A stretch of 34,190 bases of DNA from NCBI GenBank assembly GCA_900546325.1, contig URCR01000030.1:1-34190 (forward strand). Direction: 5' to 3'. The DNA is from an uncultured Lachnospiraceae bacterium (GTDB lineage Bacteria; Bacillota; Clostridia; Lachnospirales; Lachnospiraceae). This document shows positions 25,327 through 32,402 of the stretch, one piece after another (the first letter of the stretch is position 1; the number at the start of each line of letters is the position of its first letter). Under the pieces are notes generated by a model. It was not told the DNA's origin, made no database searches, and saw only the letters and a list, made by a program, of their open reading frames with translations. The translations under genes and the position numbers were made by a program.

Positions 25327-25867
25327 AAGGCAGATCCTCGCGGTGAGGCGGACGCTTCCTGCAGGAGATGCAAAAGAAAAGAGCAGAGAAATCTTTGAGA
25401 AAGTGACTGCGCACCCGTGGTACATAGAGGCAGATACTGTTTTCTGCTACGCCAGTCATGACGGGGAAGTTCAGACAAGAGAGTTGATGGAGCAGATTCT
25501 TTCGGACGGGAAGCGGCTTGCGCTTCCGAGGGTGGAAGGAAAAGAGATGACATTTTATGAAGTGAAGGAGCCGGAGCAGCTGACCGAGAGTGTCTACGGA
25601 ATTGAAGAGCCATTGCCTGAAAATCCGGTCAGAAAGGAACAAAGCAAAAAGGCGCTGATGATCATCCCCGGCATTGTCTTTGACCGGAGACTGCACCGCA
25701 TCGGATACGGCGGAGGATTTTATGACCGTTATCTTGCCAAAGAAGCACCATTCCATACGATGGCAGTCGCATATGAATGTCAGTGCATTCTGGGAGAACT
25801 TCCGTTTGAGAGCCACGATCTGCAGCCGGAAGTACTGGTCACAGAAAGAGAGATTTACCAAAGATAG
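25292..25867 (+). CDS. 5-formyltetrahydrofolate cyclo-ligase
   Basis: A 191-residue enzyme that converts 5-formyl-THF to methenyl-THF using ATP, returning stored folate to the one-carbon pool that glyA feeds. Motifs are KKDIRRQILAVRR at the N-terminus, FCYASHDGEVQT, and the ATP-binding IPGIVFDRRLHRIGYGGGFYDRYL. I start at ATG 25292, inside the DUF896 gene, because GGAGAG lies just upstream and MEKKPRTKKDIRRQ is the natural family start. The longer frame from 25235 runs backwards through DUF896. The gene ends 15 bases before DUF4250. Confidence 0.93.
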   Translation: MEKKPRTKKDIRRQILAVRRTLPAGDAKEKSREIFEKVTAHPWYIEADTVFCYASHDGEVQTRELMEQILSDGKRLALPRVEGKEMTFYEVKEPEQLTESVYGIEEPLPENPVRKEQSKKALMIIPGIVFDRRLHRIGYGGGFYDRYLAKEAPFHTMAVAYECQCILGELPFESHDLQPEVLVTEREIYQR

Positions 25868-25882
25868 AAAAGAGGTGACAGT

Positions 25883-26065
25883 ATGTTTACGGGACTTCCA
25901 AAAGATCCGACACTGTTATTAAGTGTCGTCAATACAAAATTAAGAGATGAATACAAGGATCTGGATGCGCTCTGCGAAGATCTTTCCGTGGAGAAAGAAA
26001 AACTGACAGAGACATTAAAGGCAATCGACTATCTGTACGATGCCGGACAGAATCAGTTTATATAG
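25883..26065 (+). CDS. DUF4250 small protein
   Basis: A 60-residue protein, LPKDPTLLLSVVNTKLRDEY, then LDALCEDLSVEKEKLTETLKAIDYLYDAGQNQFI. The pattern matches the short DUF4250 family common in Lachnospiraceae. The function is not known; the sequence resembles a compact helical domain without metal or catalytic motifs. GAGGTGACAGT upstream gives a good ribosome site, and the spacing suggests cotranscription with the cyclo-ligase and the membrane protein that follows. Confidence 0.82.
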   Translation: MFTGLPKDPTLLLSVVNTKLRDEYKDLDALCEDLSVEKEKLTETLKAIDYLYDAGQNQFI

Positions 26066-26085
26066 AAAGAAGCCGGAGGAATCAG

Positions 26086-26496
26086 ATGTTTGCAATTGTT
26101 TGTGGAATTATTTTTATGATCTGCGGGGGATACTTTGTCTATGACGGATTGTCCTTTCTTTGGAAAGAAGTGCGAATTCGTATTCACGCAGAGATATTTG
26201 ACGGAATGGTCGTTCCGGTAAAAAACGGAACATATTACCCAAGAATCCGGAAATACAATCCGACGCTCACATTTAGATATAACGAGCAGACGATCAGCTG
26301 TAAATCAAACAGACTGGCAGTGATGCCCAAAAGACCCTCAGGGAGAATGAAAGAGCATGTCAGGGTGTATTACAACCCATCGTTTCCAAAGCTGTGCTCG
26401 CATGACAGCGTATGGAAAGATGCAGTATGGAAAGCGGCATCAGCATTGCTTGGCGGCTTTATGGCAAGTACCGGAGTGTATCTACTGTTGCTATAA
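26086..26496 (+). CDS. DUF3592-like small membrane protein
   Basis: A 136-residue protein with one helix at each end (FAIVCGIIFMICGGYFVYDG and AASALLGGFMASTGVYLLLL). Between them is a beta-rich extracellular or cytoplasmic domain containing PTLTFRYNEQTISCKSN and VRVYYNPSFPKLC, the layout of DUF3592 proteins. I recognise no enzymatic motif. It begins 20 bases after DUF4250 with AGCCGGAGGAATC upstream and ends 26 bases before a broken GNAT gene. Confidence 0.65.
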   Translation: MFAIVCGIIFMICGGYFVYDGLSFLWKEVRIRIHAEIFDGMVVPVKNGTYYPRIRKYNPTLTFRYNEQTISCKSNRLAVMPKRPSGRMKEHVRVYYNPSFPKLCSHDSVWKDAVWKAASALLGGFMASTGVYLLLL

Positions 26497-26522
26497 GCGG
26501 CAAGTTTTGGGGAGGATGAAAA

Positions 26523-27087
26523 ATGGATGCAAAAGAATATACACTTTCTTGTAAATCGGGAAAGCAGGTGACTTATCGTGGGGTGCGGAAAGAAGATGCG
26601 GAAGCACTTTATCAACATCACTGTACGGTTGCGCGGGAAACGTATTTTACAGCCCGTTATCCAGATGAGATTATCTATAATATTGAAAGGAAAATAGAAA
26701 GGATTCAGGAGATTCAGAATCATCCAGTCAACTTTCAGATTGTCGCAACTGTCGATGAAAAGATCGTCGGGCAGGCAGAAGTGCGAATGCTCAAGAACCA
26801 TTTGAAATATAAACATCGGGCAAATATAGGGATTTCTGTTGACAGAGATTACTGGGGGAATTGGAAGCAGCCTCATGCAGTTTGCACTACATCAGGCGAA
26901 AGAGAATGGGCTTGAGCAAATCGAACTTGGTGTTTATGCAGATAATGAACGGGCGATCCATCTGTATCAGAAGTATGGATTTGAGCAGTGTGGGATCTGG
27001 CAGAATGCGTTCAAATTAAAAGACGGTACTTATCGTGATGAACTTCTGATGAGCAAAAGCTTTTTAGGAAAGAGAACGAAGATGTAG
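26523..27087 (+). pseudogene. GNAT acetyltransferase broken by a frameshift in the CoA loop
   Basis: Two overlapping frames together form one GNAT protein. The first (26523 onward) gives VTYRGVRKEDAEALYQHH up to NIGISVDRDYWG. The second (from about 26858 to 27087) continues GIGSSLMQFALHQAKENG, then LGVYADNERAIHLYQKYGFEQCG. The join falls at a run of five G (26854-26858), where family members carry a WGKGIG-type acetyl-CoA pyrophosphate loop. A one-base or four-base loss would explain it. As written, the product of the first frame ends after about 130 residues without the CoA-binding helix, so it should be inactive. A sequencing error in the G run cannot be excluded. Confidence 0.85.
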
Positions 27088-27116
27088 TCGGATGGAAAAG
27101 AATATGATCATGGTAG

Positions 27117-27139
27117 AAAAAAGTCTGCAGACTTTTTTT
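27117..27139 (+). terminator. Intrinsic terminator after the GNAT pseudogene
   Basis: AAAAAAGTC-TGCA-GACTTTTTTT is a perfect hairpin with a tetraloop-sized centre and a long T tract. It marks the right end of the intact chromosomal block. Confidence 0.9.
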
Positions 27140-27183
27140 ATTGCACGGAGAAATTTTTGCCTGGTTGCCGAAGGTTCTACATT

Positions 27184-27573
27184 TCAAGTGAGTTTACGGG
27201 CGATGGGAGGATTTATCCAATGTGTCGTAAAACCATTTGCTTTAGCTATGGGGAGTGCCATGAGTTTCATTGGGTTGTCATCGGCAGCCACCCGGTTTGA
27301 GACAACTTTTCCGCATATAGTACATCTGTGAATAATCGCCCATTCTCCATTTCTTCTTACCCAGATTCCGATTGGCTCCATGCGGCCATGACAAGTGGAG
27401 GCTCTGTCACCTGGATGGTTGTCTAAGTGGATGCTGTGCAGGCAGTTCGGACAATGATTACTGTGATTGCTTCCGGCGCCGGCAGATACGACAGGCCAAC
27501 CGCAGACCTTGCATGTGAAAGAGTCTGTGCAAGGGTGTGTTCTAAAGTAGCGCTTATCATATTTTCGTTCCAT
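27184..27573 (-). CDS. RNHCP domain protein with altered C-terminus
   Basis: A zinc-ribbon-like protein of about 129 residues. Its core reads FTCKVCGWPVV, SNHSNHCPNCLHSIHLDNHPGDRAS, MEPIGIWVRRNGEWAIIHRCTICGKVVSNRVAADDNP; the NHCPNCL motif names the RNHCP family (function unknown). I start at ATG 27573 (MERKYDKRYFRTHP); the frame is open to 27624, and that extra N-terminal stretch (PPFPIEKMEELTKI) looks like the usual family C-terminal tail. The real C-terminus here (LPIAKANGFTTHWINPPIARKLT) is encoded by a transposon-end sequence found again at 33937. The gene therefore looks rearranged at both ends. Confidence 0.75.
   Translation of the reverse strand: MERKYDKRYFRTHPCTDSFTCKVCGWPVVSAGAGSNHSNHCPNCLHSIHLDNHPGDRASTCHGRMEPIGIWVRRNGEWAIIHRCTICGKVVSNRVAADDNPMKLMALPIAKANGFTTHWINPPIARKLT
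27212..27260 (+). repeat. IS200/IS605-type end remnant (copy 1 of a 39-bp repeat)
   Basis: Positions 27212-27250 match 33937-33975 at 37 of 39 bases; the two changes are adjacent. The right part, AACCATTTGCTTTAGCTATGG, folds into an imperfect hairpin with a TTTA loop and an unpaired T. GGGAG follows. Imperfect end hairpins with an extrahelical T are what IS200/IS605 TnpA proteins recognise. No transposase gene is adjacent, so this is a solo end. Confidence 0.65.
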
Positions 27574-27702
27574 GATTTTTGTCAATTCTTCCATTTTTTC
27601 AATAGGAAAGGGAGGACAGGACAACGGAATAGATGCAACGGACAGTGCTTTGATCGGACTGTCATCCGGCGAGAGGGGAGTAGTCCGAAATTCGCCGCAC
27701 CA

Positions 27703-27876
27703 GTATTGTATGATCTGCTTCGTTTCGGGGGAGTGGATCTGGTATTAAATGACCAGCGCCGGGCATTTTCCGAGGAGTATGTAAATTTTGAGCTTCTGAA
27801 ATGTGGTTGTTATGTGGAACTGTCTACCCACAATCCGCTCAGTGAGCAGAGTCAGGTGGAACTTGGCGAGCTGAAG
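27703..27876 (+). pseudogene. Probable LysR regulator fragment (effector-binding domain)
   Basis: The frame gives DLLRFGGVDLVLNDQRRAFSE, EYVNFELLKCGCYVELSTHNPLS and VELGELKRLPC, resembling part of the substrate-binding domain of LysR regulators. No helix-turn-helix region precedes it. After about 27876 the sequence joins in another frame to the end of an SDR gene. The identification is from memory of the family pattern and is moderate. The upstream stretch 27625-27702 shows nothing I can name. Confidence 0.45.
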
Positions 27877-27979
27877 CGACTGCCTTGCACTGATGAGTAA
27901 TCAGGGAGCATTTATTACCGGAGCTGATTTTCTGATTGACGGAGGGGCAACTGCTTCCTACTTCTATGGTCCACGCTAA
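27875..27979 (+). pseudogene. C-terminal remnant of an SDR oxidoreductase
   Basis: The frame leading to TAA at 27977-27979 reads LALMSNQGAFITGADFLIDGG and then ATASYFYGPR. The ITGxDFLIDGG ending is the standard C-terminus of classical short-chain dehydrogenases. The ~220 residues that should precede it, including the Rossmann fold and active site, are gone. It directly follows the LysR-like fragment, implying one deletion that fused neighbouring genes. Confidence 0.75.
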
Positions 27980-28004
27980 ACAACAAGTTTTTTATAAATA
28001 TTTT

Positions 28005-28031
28005 CGGCGGCTTTAATTTGGGGAGCCGCCG
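28005..28031. repeat. Perfect GC-rich hairpin
   Basis: CGGCGGCT (28005-28012) and AGCCGCCG (28024-28031) form an 8-bp stem. It lies between the SDR remnant and the convergent Rrf2 gene. No T run follows on either strand, so it may be a terminator that lost its tail or a rho-linked structure. Confidence 0.5.
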
Positions 28032-28064
28032 TTGGAATTCAAGTGAAACATCTTATGAAAAGCT

Positions 28065-28517
28065 TCATTTCGCAGAAGTTTCTTTTTCACTCATTTTACT
28101 GTGAAAATCCTCGATCATAGATTCTAAAGTAATATTTTCCATAGTTTCTTTAATAGATTCTTCAATTTTGTGATAAGGGTCGGAAAGGACGCCTTGAATA
28201 TTTTGAGCCACAGGACAAGCTCGCTTGGAACACGGATGTATTCCGATCAAAGAGGACAGACCATCCGGCTCCATTGCATTATAAATCATAAACAATGTAA
28301 TCTGAGATGGGTCCATACACAGTTCTGCTCCGCCGGTTCCCCTTGCGACGGTAATAAGTCCTGCTTTTTTCAGAGCGCTTATAATATTTCGGATGATTAC
28401 CGGATTACAGCCTGTACTTTCCGACAATAGAGGACTGGTAACTCGTACACGATCTTTTGCTTCATACATAAATATTAAACAATGGACAGCAACAGAGCAT
28501 TTCATACTTAATTGCAT
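28065..28517 (-). CDS. Rrf2 family transcriptional regulator (YwnA-like)
   Basis: A 150-residue Rrf2 protein. The winged helix covers MKCSVAVHCLIFM, VTSPLLSESTGCNPVIIRNIISALKKAGLITVARGTGGAELC. The effector region has HPCSKRACPVAQNIQGVL, two cysteines three residues apart instead of the three-cysteine iron-sulfur motif of IscR or NsrR. That places it nearer the thiol- or electrophile-sensing Rrf2 group (YwnA, CymR-like). GAAGGGA lies before the start. It faces a nitroreductase gene across a promoter carrying a palindrome, so it probably represses that gene and itself. Confidence 0.88.
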   Translation of the reverse strand: MQLSMKCSVAVHCLIFMYEAKDRVRVTSPLLSESTGCNPVIIRNIISALKKAGLITVARGTGGAELCMDPSQITLFMIYNAMEPDGLSSLIGIHPCSKRACPVAQNIQGVLSDPYHKIEESIKETMENITLESMIEDFHSKMSEKETSAK

Positions 28518-28538
28518 AAATTTTTTTCCCTTCTGCTA

Positions 28539-28561
28539 GATGTAAGTGTTGACTTTACATC
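28539..28561. promoter_or_regulatory. Candidate Rrf2 operator
   Basis: GATGTAA (28539-28545) and TTACATC (28555-28561) are exact inverted repeats with a nine-base spacer. The palindrome spans the -35 box at 28549-28554 of the rightward promoter. Confidence 0.65.
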
Positions 28562-28577
28562 CAAGTAGTGTTATGAT
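28549..28577 (+). promoter_or_regulatory. Promoter toward the nitroreductase gene
   Basis: TTGACT (28549-28554), a 17-bp spacer, and TATGAT (28572-28577). A small GTG-started frame of 24 codons (28636-28710, VRILPIKDTPVTKKC and onward) lies in the leader; I do not recognise it and it has no clear ribosome site. Confidence 0.75.
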
Positions 28578-28703
28578 ACTAATATAATTTAAAGAATTAC
28601 ATCAATATTCTATATGAATCACATAGAATTTGCAAGTGCGTATTCTACCTATTAAAGATACGCCTGTAACAAAAAAATGTAAAGTAAAAAAGGGGCATAA
28701 AGA

Positions 28704-29285
28704 TTGTTAGCGGCAGGGTATGAGTTTGAAAATCTCATTTTGTATGCAACTGATATGGGGTTAGGAACTGTCTGGCTTGCTGCCACATTTAGCAGAGAGA
28801 GTTTTTTGAATGCCATGGGTATTGAGAAAGATCATCTCCTCATTGCCGTATCTCCTGTTGGCTATCCTGCGGATAAGCAGACCGTTCAGGAAAAGTTAAT
28901 GAGAAAAACAATGAATGCATCTGCAAGGAAACCTTGGGCAGAAATTTTCTTTGAGGAAGATTTTGAGACATCTCTGACAAGTGAACGTGCCCAAAACTAT
29001 TCCGTACCACTTGATATGCTGCGCCTGGCACCGTCAGCCACAAACGCACAGCCGTGGAGAGTGTTAAAATGCGGAAATACATATCATTTTTATGAAACAC
29101 ATAAGAAAAATGTTTCTGAAGAGGAGTCTATGATCAAGCAGGTAGACCTCGGTATTGCCATTGCTCATTTTCATCAAACGGCATTGGAAATGGGATTGTC
29201 AGGAAATTTCGAAAAAATTTCACAAGGATCAAAGAATTTGCCGGAAGATTTTCATTATATGATTTCATGGGTTGCCGAGGAGTAA
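28704..29285 (+). pseudogene. Nitroreductase-family protein lacking its N-terminal part
   Basis: 193 residues reading ENLILYATDMGLGTVWLAATF, then VSPVGYPADKQTVQEKLMRK, ARKPWAEIFFEEDF and LDMLRLAPSATNAQPWRVLK, which matches the second half of the TM1586-type nitroreductases. Full members are about 270-285 residues and begin with an RRSIR-type FMN-binding helix; some 80-90 residues are missing here. The frame opens at TTG 28704 with AGGGG at 28690-28694, so a shortened product might still be made from the intact promoter, but without the first FMN site it should not be a normal enzyme. The break falls between about 28640 and 28704. Confidence 0.75.
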
Positions 29286-29300
29286 AGAAGGAGGATTTTT

Positions 29301-30062
29301 ATGCGTGTAGTTGAAATTAGTTTTAGTCCGACTGATGGGACAAAGAAGGTTGCAGATGGATTGTGTAAACATCTGAACGATAGTTTTGAAGTGGTCGATT
29401 TGTCAGACAGTGCGTGTGATTTTGCAAATGTATCCTTTGCGTCTGAGGATATTGCTGTGATTGCTGTTCCTTCCTATGGAGGAAGAGTACCGGAGGCGGT
29501 AATCCCACGCATTTCCCAAATTCATGGAAACGGTTGTAAAGCTATTATCATTGGTGTTTATGGCAATCGTGCATATGAGGATACATTGGTAGAACTTTAT
29601 GATCTAGCACAAGCCGGAGGATTTGAAATCATAGCAGCGGTTGCCGCTGTCGCGGAACATTCCATTGCAAGACAATATGCTGCCGGCAGACCGGATATCG
29701 CAGATCAGAAGGAGCTCTCTATCTTTGCCGAAAAGATTCTTGATAAACTCCATGCACAAACATATGATACGCTGAATCTTCCGGGAAATCGTCCGTATAA
29801 AAAGAGAGGAGATGGAGGCTTAGTCCCAAAAGCTTCCAAAGATTGTACACAATGCGGCCTCTGTGCTGAAAAATGTCCTGTACAGGCAATCGACAAAAAT
29901 AGTCCGCGCATTACTGACTCCCAAAAATGTATTTCTTGTATGCGGTGTGTTCAGATATGTCCGCAAAGTGCAAGAAAAGTGAATCAGGCAGTGATGTTTG
30001 CCGTAAGTGCTGCATTAAAGAAAGAATGTTCGAAGCAGAAAGAATACGAACTGTACCTCTAG
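29301..30062 (+). CDS. EFR1-type protein: flavodoxin-like domain plus two [4Fe-4S] clusters
   Basis: A 253-residue protein. Residues 1-150 form a flavodoxin-like fold with an FMN-loop region SFSPTDGTKKVADGL and the AVPSYGGRVPEAV segment. The C-terminal part carries two ferredoxin motifs, CTQCGLCAEKCPVQAI and CISCMRCVQICPQSARK. Such EFR1 proteins move electrons between flavin and iron-sulfur partners in anaerobes; the partners are not known. AAGGAGG precedes the ATG. It starts 15 bases after the truncated nitroreductase, so both share the Rrf2-controlled promoter. Confidence 0.88.
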   Translation: MRVVEISFSPTDGTKKVADGLCKHLNDSFEVVDLSDSACDFANVSFASEDIAVIAVPSYGGRVPEAVIPRISQIHGNGCKAIIIGVYGNRAYEDTLVELYDLAQAGGFEIIAAVAAVAEHSIARQYAAGRPDIADQKELSIFAEKILDKLHAQTYDTLNLPGNRPYKKRGDGGLVPKASKDCTQCGLCAEKCPVQAIDKNSPRITDSQKCISCMRCVQICPQSARKVNQAVMFAVSAALKKECSKQKEYELYL

Positions 30063-30196
30063 GAGGAAGATACAGATGACGGACGGAATATTCCGGAAAC
30101 ATCATAATCAGGATAAATTTCCGAAATAATGGAAAATAATGTATCGCAGGCATCCTTTACTGTAAGGGAATCTGGTGCAATTCCGAACCAAGCAAT

Positions 30197-30542
30197 GGAA
30201 CGACAGCGGAATATTATGTGATAAAAGCAAAAAAAGTATCACTGATACCAAAAGGAATAGAACCGGTAAAAGCAGCAGCCCTTCCTACTGCGGGAATTAC
30301 GTCGATTACCGCATTGTTGGACGTCGGCAAGCTCAAGTATATGATTATCGGAAAGTATCCGTCAGTGAATTGGGAAAATTTGATTTGATTTTTGATACCG
30401 CCGGAACAGAGTTGAAGGAACTCAGGTCACGGCAGTTATTGATTCCCTCTATCCTATGAAACGAATTGTGGATGCACATAAACGGGCGGAAGAAAGAGGA
30501 ATATTAGGCAAAATAGTAATTGATATCAAACCGGTGCAATAA
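30197..30542 (+). pseudogene. Decayed MDR-family quinone oxidoreductase
   Basis: Pieces of one zinc-free medium-chain dehydrogenase occur in at least three frames: GTTAEYYVIKAKKVSLIPKG, VKAAALPTAGITSITALLDVGKLK, then ELGKFDLIFDTAGTELKE, then RIVDAHKRAEERGILGKIVIDIK with TAA at 30540. The GxGxxG cofactor loop normally after DVGKLK is missing and the N-terminal ~80 residues are absent. Two or more frameshifts and an internal deletion make it non-functional. The gap 30063-30196 shows nothing further I can name. The gene would have followed the EFR1 gene in the same redox operon. Confidence 0.85.
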
Positions 30543-30597
30543 AGCATTTATGATCATATTTTCTATATATTTTCAGCAGTCGCACAAGTGGTTTGGG

Positions 30598-30626
30598 TTG
30601 ACAAGCATTTCTTTCATAACTATAAT
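30598..30626 (+). promoter_or_regulatory. Full-consensus sigma-A promoter for the (p)ppGpp synthetase
   Basis: TTGACA (30598-30603), exactly 17 bp, TATAAT (30621-30626): a perfect match to the housekeeping consensus, unusual in this window. The start codon lies 60 bases downstream. Confidence 0.88.
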
Positions 30627-30686
30627 GCAAGATGCAGCCATAATAGTAACGGTTTCAAAATGGCTTAACACAATGGGAGAATCACA

Positions 30687-31373
30687 ATGGAGATTAAGAA
30701 AATATTACAAAATAAAGCGCCGCAAGCTGCTATGAAGCATCTCATGTCAGATGAAATTATGGATTTGATTCGCAAAAACATGAAACCAAAAGACACCATA
30801 ATGGCATATTATCGCTGTGCGATTATGGAGGTGGAGACAAAGTTCAAAGTACTCAATGAACAGTTTTCGTTGGAATATGACCGGAATCCAATTGAATCGA
30901 TCAAGTCCAGAACAAAGTCGATGGAAAGTCTGGCAAAGAAAATAAGAGACAAGAATATTCCGATTTCCGTAGAAGCTATCGAGGAGAACATCAATGATAT
31001 TGCAGGAGTAAGAGTGATATGTTCGTTCTGTGAAGACATTTATATGCTGGCAGACTGCCTGCTTAAACAGGATGATATCACACTTATAGAAAGGAAAGAC
31101 TATATTAAAAATCCCAAACCAAATGGATATCGCTCCCTGCATCTGATCATCTCTGTACCCATTTTTCTGAAAGATGAGAAACGGGATATGAAGGTAGAAG
31201 TACAGTTGCGAACGATCGCCATGGATTTTTGGGCAAGCCTGGAACACAAAATCAGATATAAGAAAAATCTTTCCGAGGAGTTGCAGAAGGAGCTGGCAGA
31301 GGAATTGTTATACTGTGCAAATCAAAGTGCAGAGCTGGACAGAAAAATGCAAAGGATCCGGAATCAAATATGA
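30687..31373 (+). CDS. Small alarmone synthetase ((p)ppGpp synthetase, RelA/SpoT synthetase domain only)
   Basis: A 228-residue GTP pyrophosphokinase family protein. Motifs are the substrate-binding SRTKSMESLAKKI, DIAGVRVICSF (the Asp that binds magnesium), IKNPKPNGYRSLH (GTP-stacking Tyr), and EVQLRTIAMDFWASLEHKIRYK (catalytic Glu and Gln-Arg). There is no N-terminal HD hydrolase and no TGS or ACT domain, so it makes but does not degrade the alarmone. The C-terminal helices probably mediate oligomerisation. GGGAG lies before ATG 30687. The gene has its own consensus promoter and terminator, so it stands as an independent unit within the decayed region. Confidence 0.92.
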   Translation: MEIKKILQNKAPQAAMKHLMSDEIMDLIRKNMKPKDTIMAYYRCAIMEVETKFKVLNEQFSLEYDRNPIESIKSRTKSMESLAKKIRDKNIPISVEAIEENINDIAGVRVICSFCEDIYMLADCLLKQDDITLIERKDYIKNPKPNGYRSLHLIISVPIFLKDEKRDMKVEVQLRTIAMDFWASLEHKIRYKKNLSEELQKELAEELLYCANQSAELDRKMQRIRNQI

Positions 31374-31377
31374 AAGG

Positions 31378-31442
31378 AAAAGCCTAGTAAAGAGTGCAAG
31401 AACCACCTGTGGTGGCAAGGCGCTTTACCGGGCTTTTCTTTT
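31378..31442 (+). terminator. Branched intrinsic terminator of the alarmone synthetase gene
   Basis: AAAAGCC (31378-31384) and GTAAAG (31387-31392) pair with CTTTAC (31423-31428) and GGCTTTT (31431-31437). An inner CCACC/GGTGG stem sits in the loop. A T-rich tail, TTTTCTTTTC, follows. Confidence 0.85.
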
Positions 31443-31448
31443 CTGTGT

Positions 31449-31637
31449 TTGGTGAGTAAAAGGAATAAAAGGATAGGATCCGGAACAAGAAGGAACTATT
31501 CAAATTGTGACGATATTTGTGCTTCTATTATTTCTTTCATTTTTGCAGCAGCTGGACTAAGGTCTGAAAAGTTTATGGTAATCATGATATTGTTATCGCT
31601 ATCACTATATTCTGTTTTATTACCTGCTTTTTACTGA
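31449..31637 (+). CDS. Short doubtful ORF with a hydrophobic end
   Basis: A 62-codon frame whose last 20 residues (FMVIMILLSLSLYSVLLPAFY) look like a membrane helix. The start has a poor ribosome site and the frame overlaps the end of the convergent EFR1 gene by 18 bases. It may be a small membrane protein, the tail of a lost transporter, or chance. I recognise no family. Confidence 0.25.
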   Translation: MVSKRNKRIGSGTRRNYSNCDDICASIISFIFAAAGLRSEKFMVIMILLSLSLYSVLLPAFY

Positions 31638-32390
31638 TAATGGGGCATGAACATATTGTCCATGCTTTTTTGTTTTATTGCCATACTGTATTGCAAATTT
31701 GGGACAGTGATGTAAGCAGGAAAGACACATAACACACTGTTCTGTATTCCAGGATGGCTTTTGTTTGACCATATCTATGGCAGAAATCGGGCAGTTTCTC
31801 GCACATAAGCCACATCCTATACAAGTATCTTCAACCTGAAAATGACTTGTCTTACGCATAGTATCATACTCCATATTGTAAAACCGCTTTGCAATAGGCA
31901 TAGGAACTTTTCTTTGCATATAATCACCCATGGCATGATTTTTAATTTTATCTATCACAGAATCTATTTGAAGTTCTGCCCTTGCATTGATCTTTCTGAC
32001 ATGTTCTTTATTGCTTAAATTAAAAGTCGGTGTCCACGTATCTGGCATTTTCACACTGAAATATGCCGAAAATTCTACATTTTGTTTTTGTAATATTTCG
32101 TTTGCAAAACGACCTATTTGCCCTGTGGTTGTGCCGTAGGTTGCAACAAACCATATATAAGACGGTTTTTTGTTTAAATTTATTTTTTGCAAAAACTCTT
32201 TTACAATCACTGGTAATCCCCACGAATAAGTAGGACTGACAATTCCTAAAAATTCATTTTCATGAAACTCAAATTGGAATTGCTGATCTTTCATACATGA
32301 AGTAATAGAAACTGTTCTGTCTCCTGTTACCTGAGCAATTCTATCTGCTACATATTTGCTGTTTCCTGTTGCTGAAAAATAAATAATCAT
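31620..32390 (-). CDS. Second EFR1-type flavodoxin/ferredoxin protein
   Basis: A 256-residue protein with the classic flavodoxin phosphate loop at its start (IIYFSATGNSKYVADRIA), SPTYSWGLPVIVKEFL, and WFVATYGTTTGQ. Near the C-terminus are two [4Fe-4S] motifs, CIGCGLCARNCPISAI and CVMCLSCLHHCPKFAI, followed by the KKHGQYVH tail typical of the family. This copy keeps a clearer flavodoxin loop than the one at 29301, and the two are only distant relatives. It lies 12 bases downstream of the SDR gene on the same strand, so they form an operon, probably controlled by the divergent TetR gene. Confidence 0.92.
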   Translation of the reverse strand: MIIYFSATGNSKYVADRIAQVTGDRTVSITSCMKDQQFQFEFHENEFLGIVSPTYSWGLPVIVKEFLQKINLNKKPSYIWFVATYGTTTGQIGRFANEILQKQNVEFSAYFSVKMPDTWTPTFNLSNKEHVRKINARAELQIDSVIDKIKNHAMGDYMQRKVPMPIAKRFYNMEYDTMRKTSHFQVEDTCIGCGLCARNCPISAIDMVKQKPSWNTEQCVMCLSCLHHCPKFAIQYGNKTKKHGQYVHAPLSVKSR

Positions 32391-32402
32391 AAAAACGCTC
32401 CT

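Noticed and set aside
27427..27900. 157-codon + strand frame as a single gene
   Set aside because: Its first half is antisense to RNHCP and its second half is a LysR-like fragment; the whole does not form one protein.
30175..30459. 94-codon frame as a gene
   Set aside because: It contains one piece (ELGKFDLIFDTAGT) of the decayed oxidoreductase, with neighbouring pieces in other frames.
31645..31676. GCATG/CATGC hairpin with T run on the + strand as terminator
   Set aside because: It lies within the EFR1 coding region where the codons give the usual KKHGQYVH tail, and the stem is short and mismatched.
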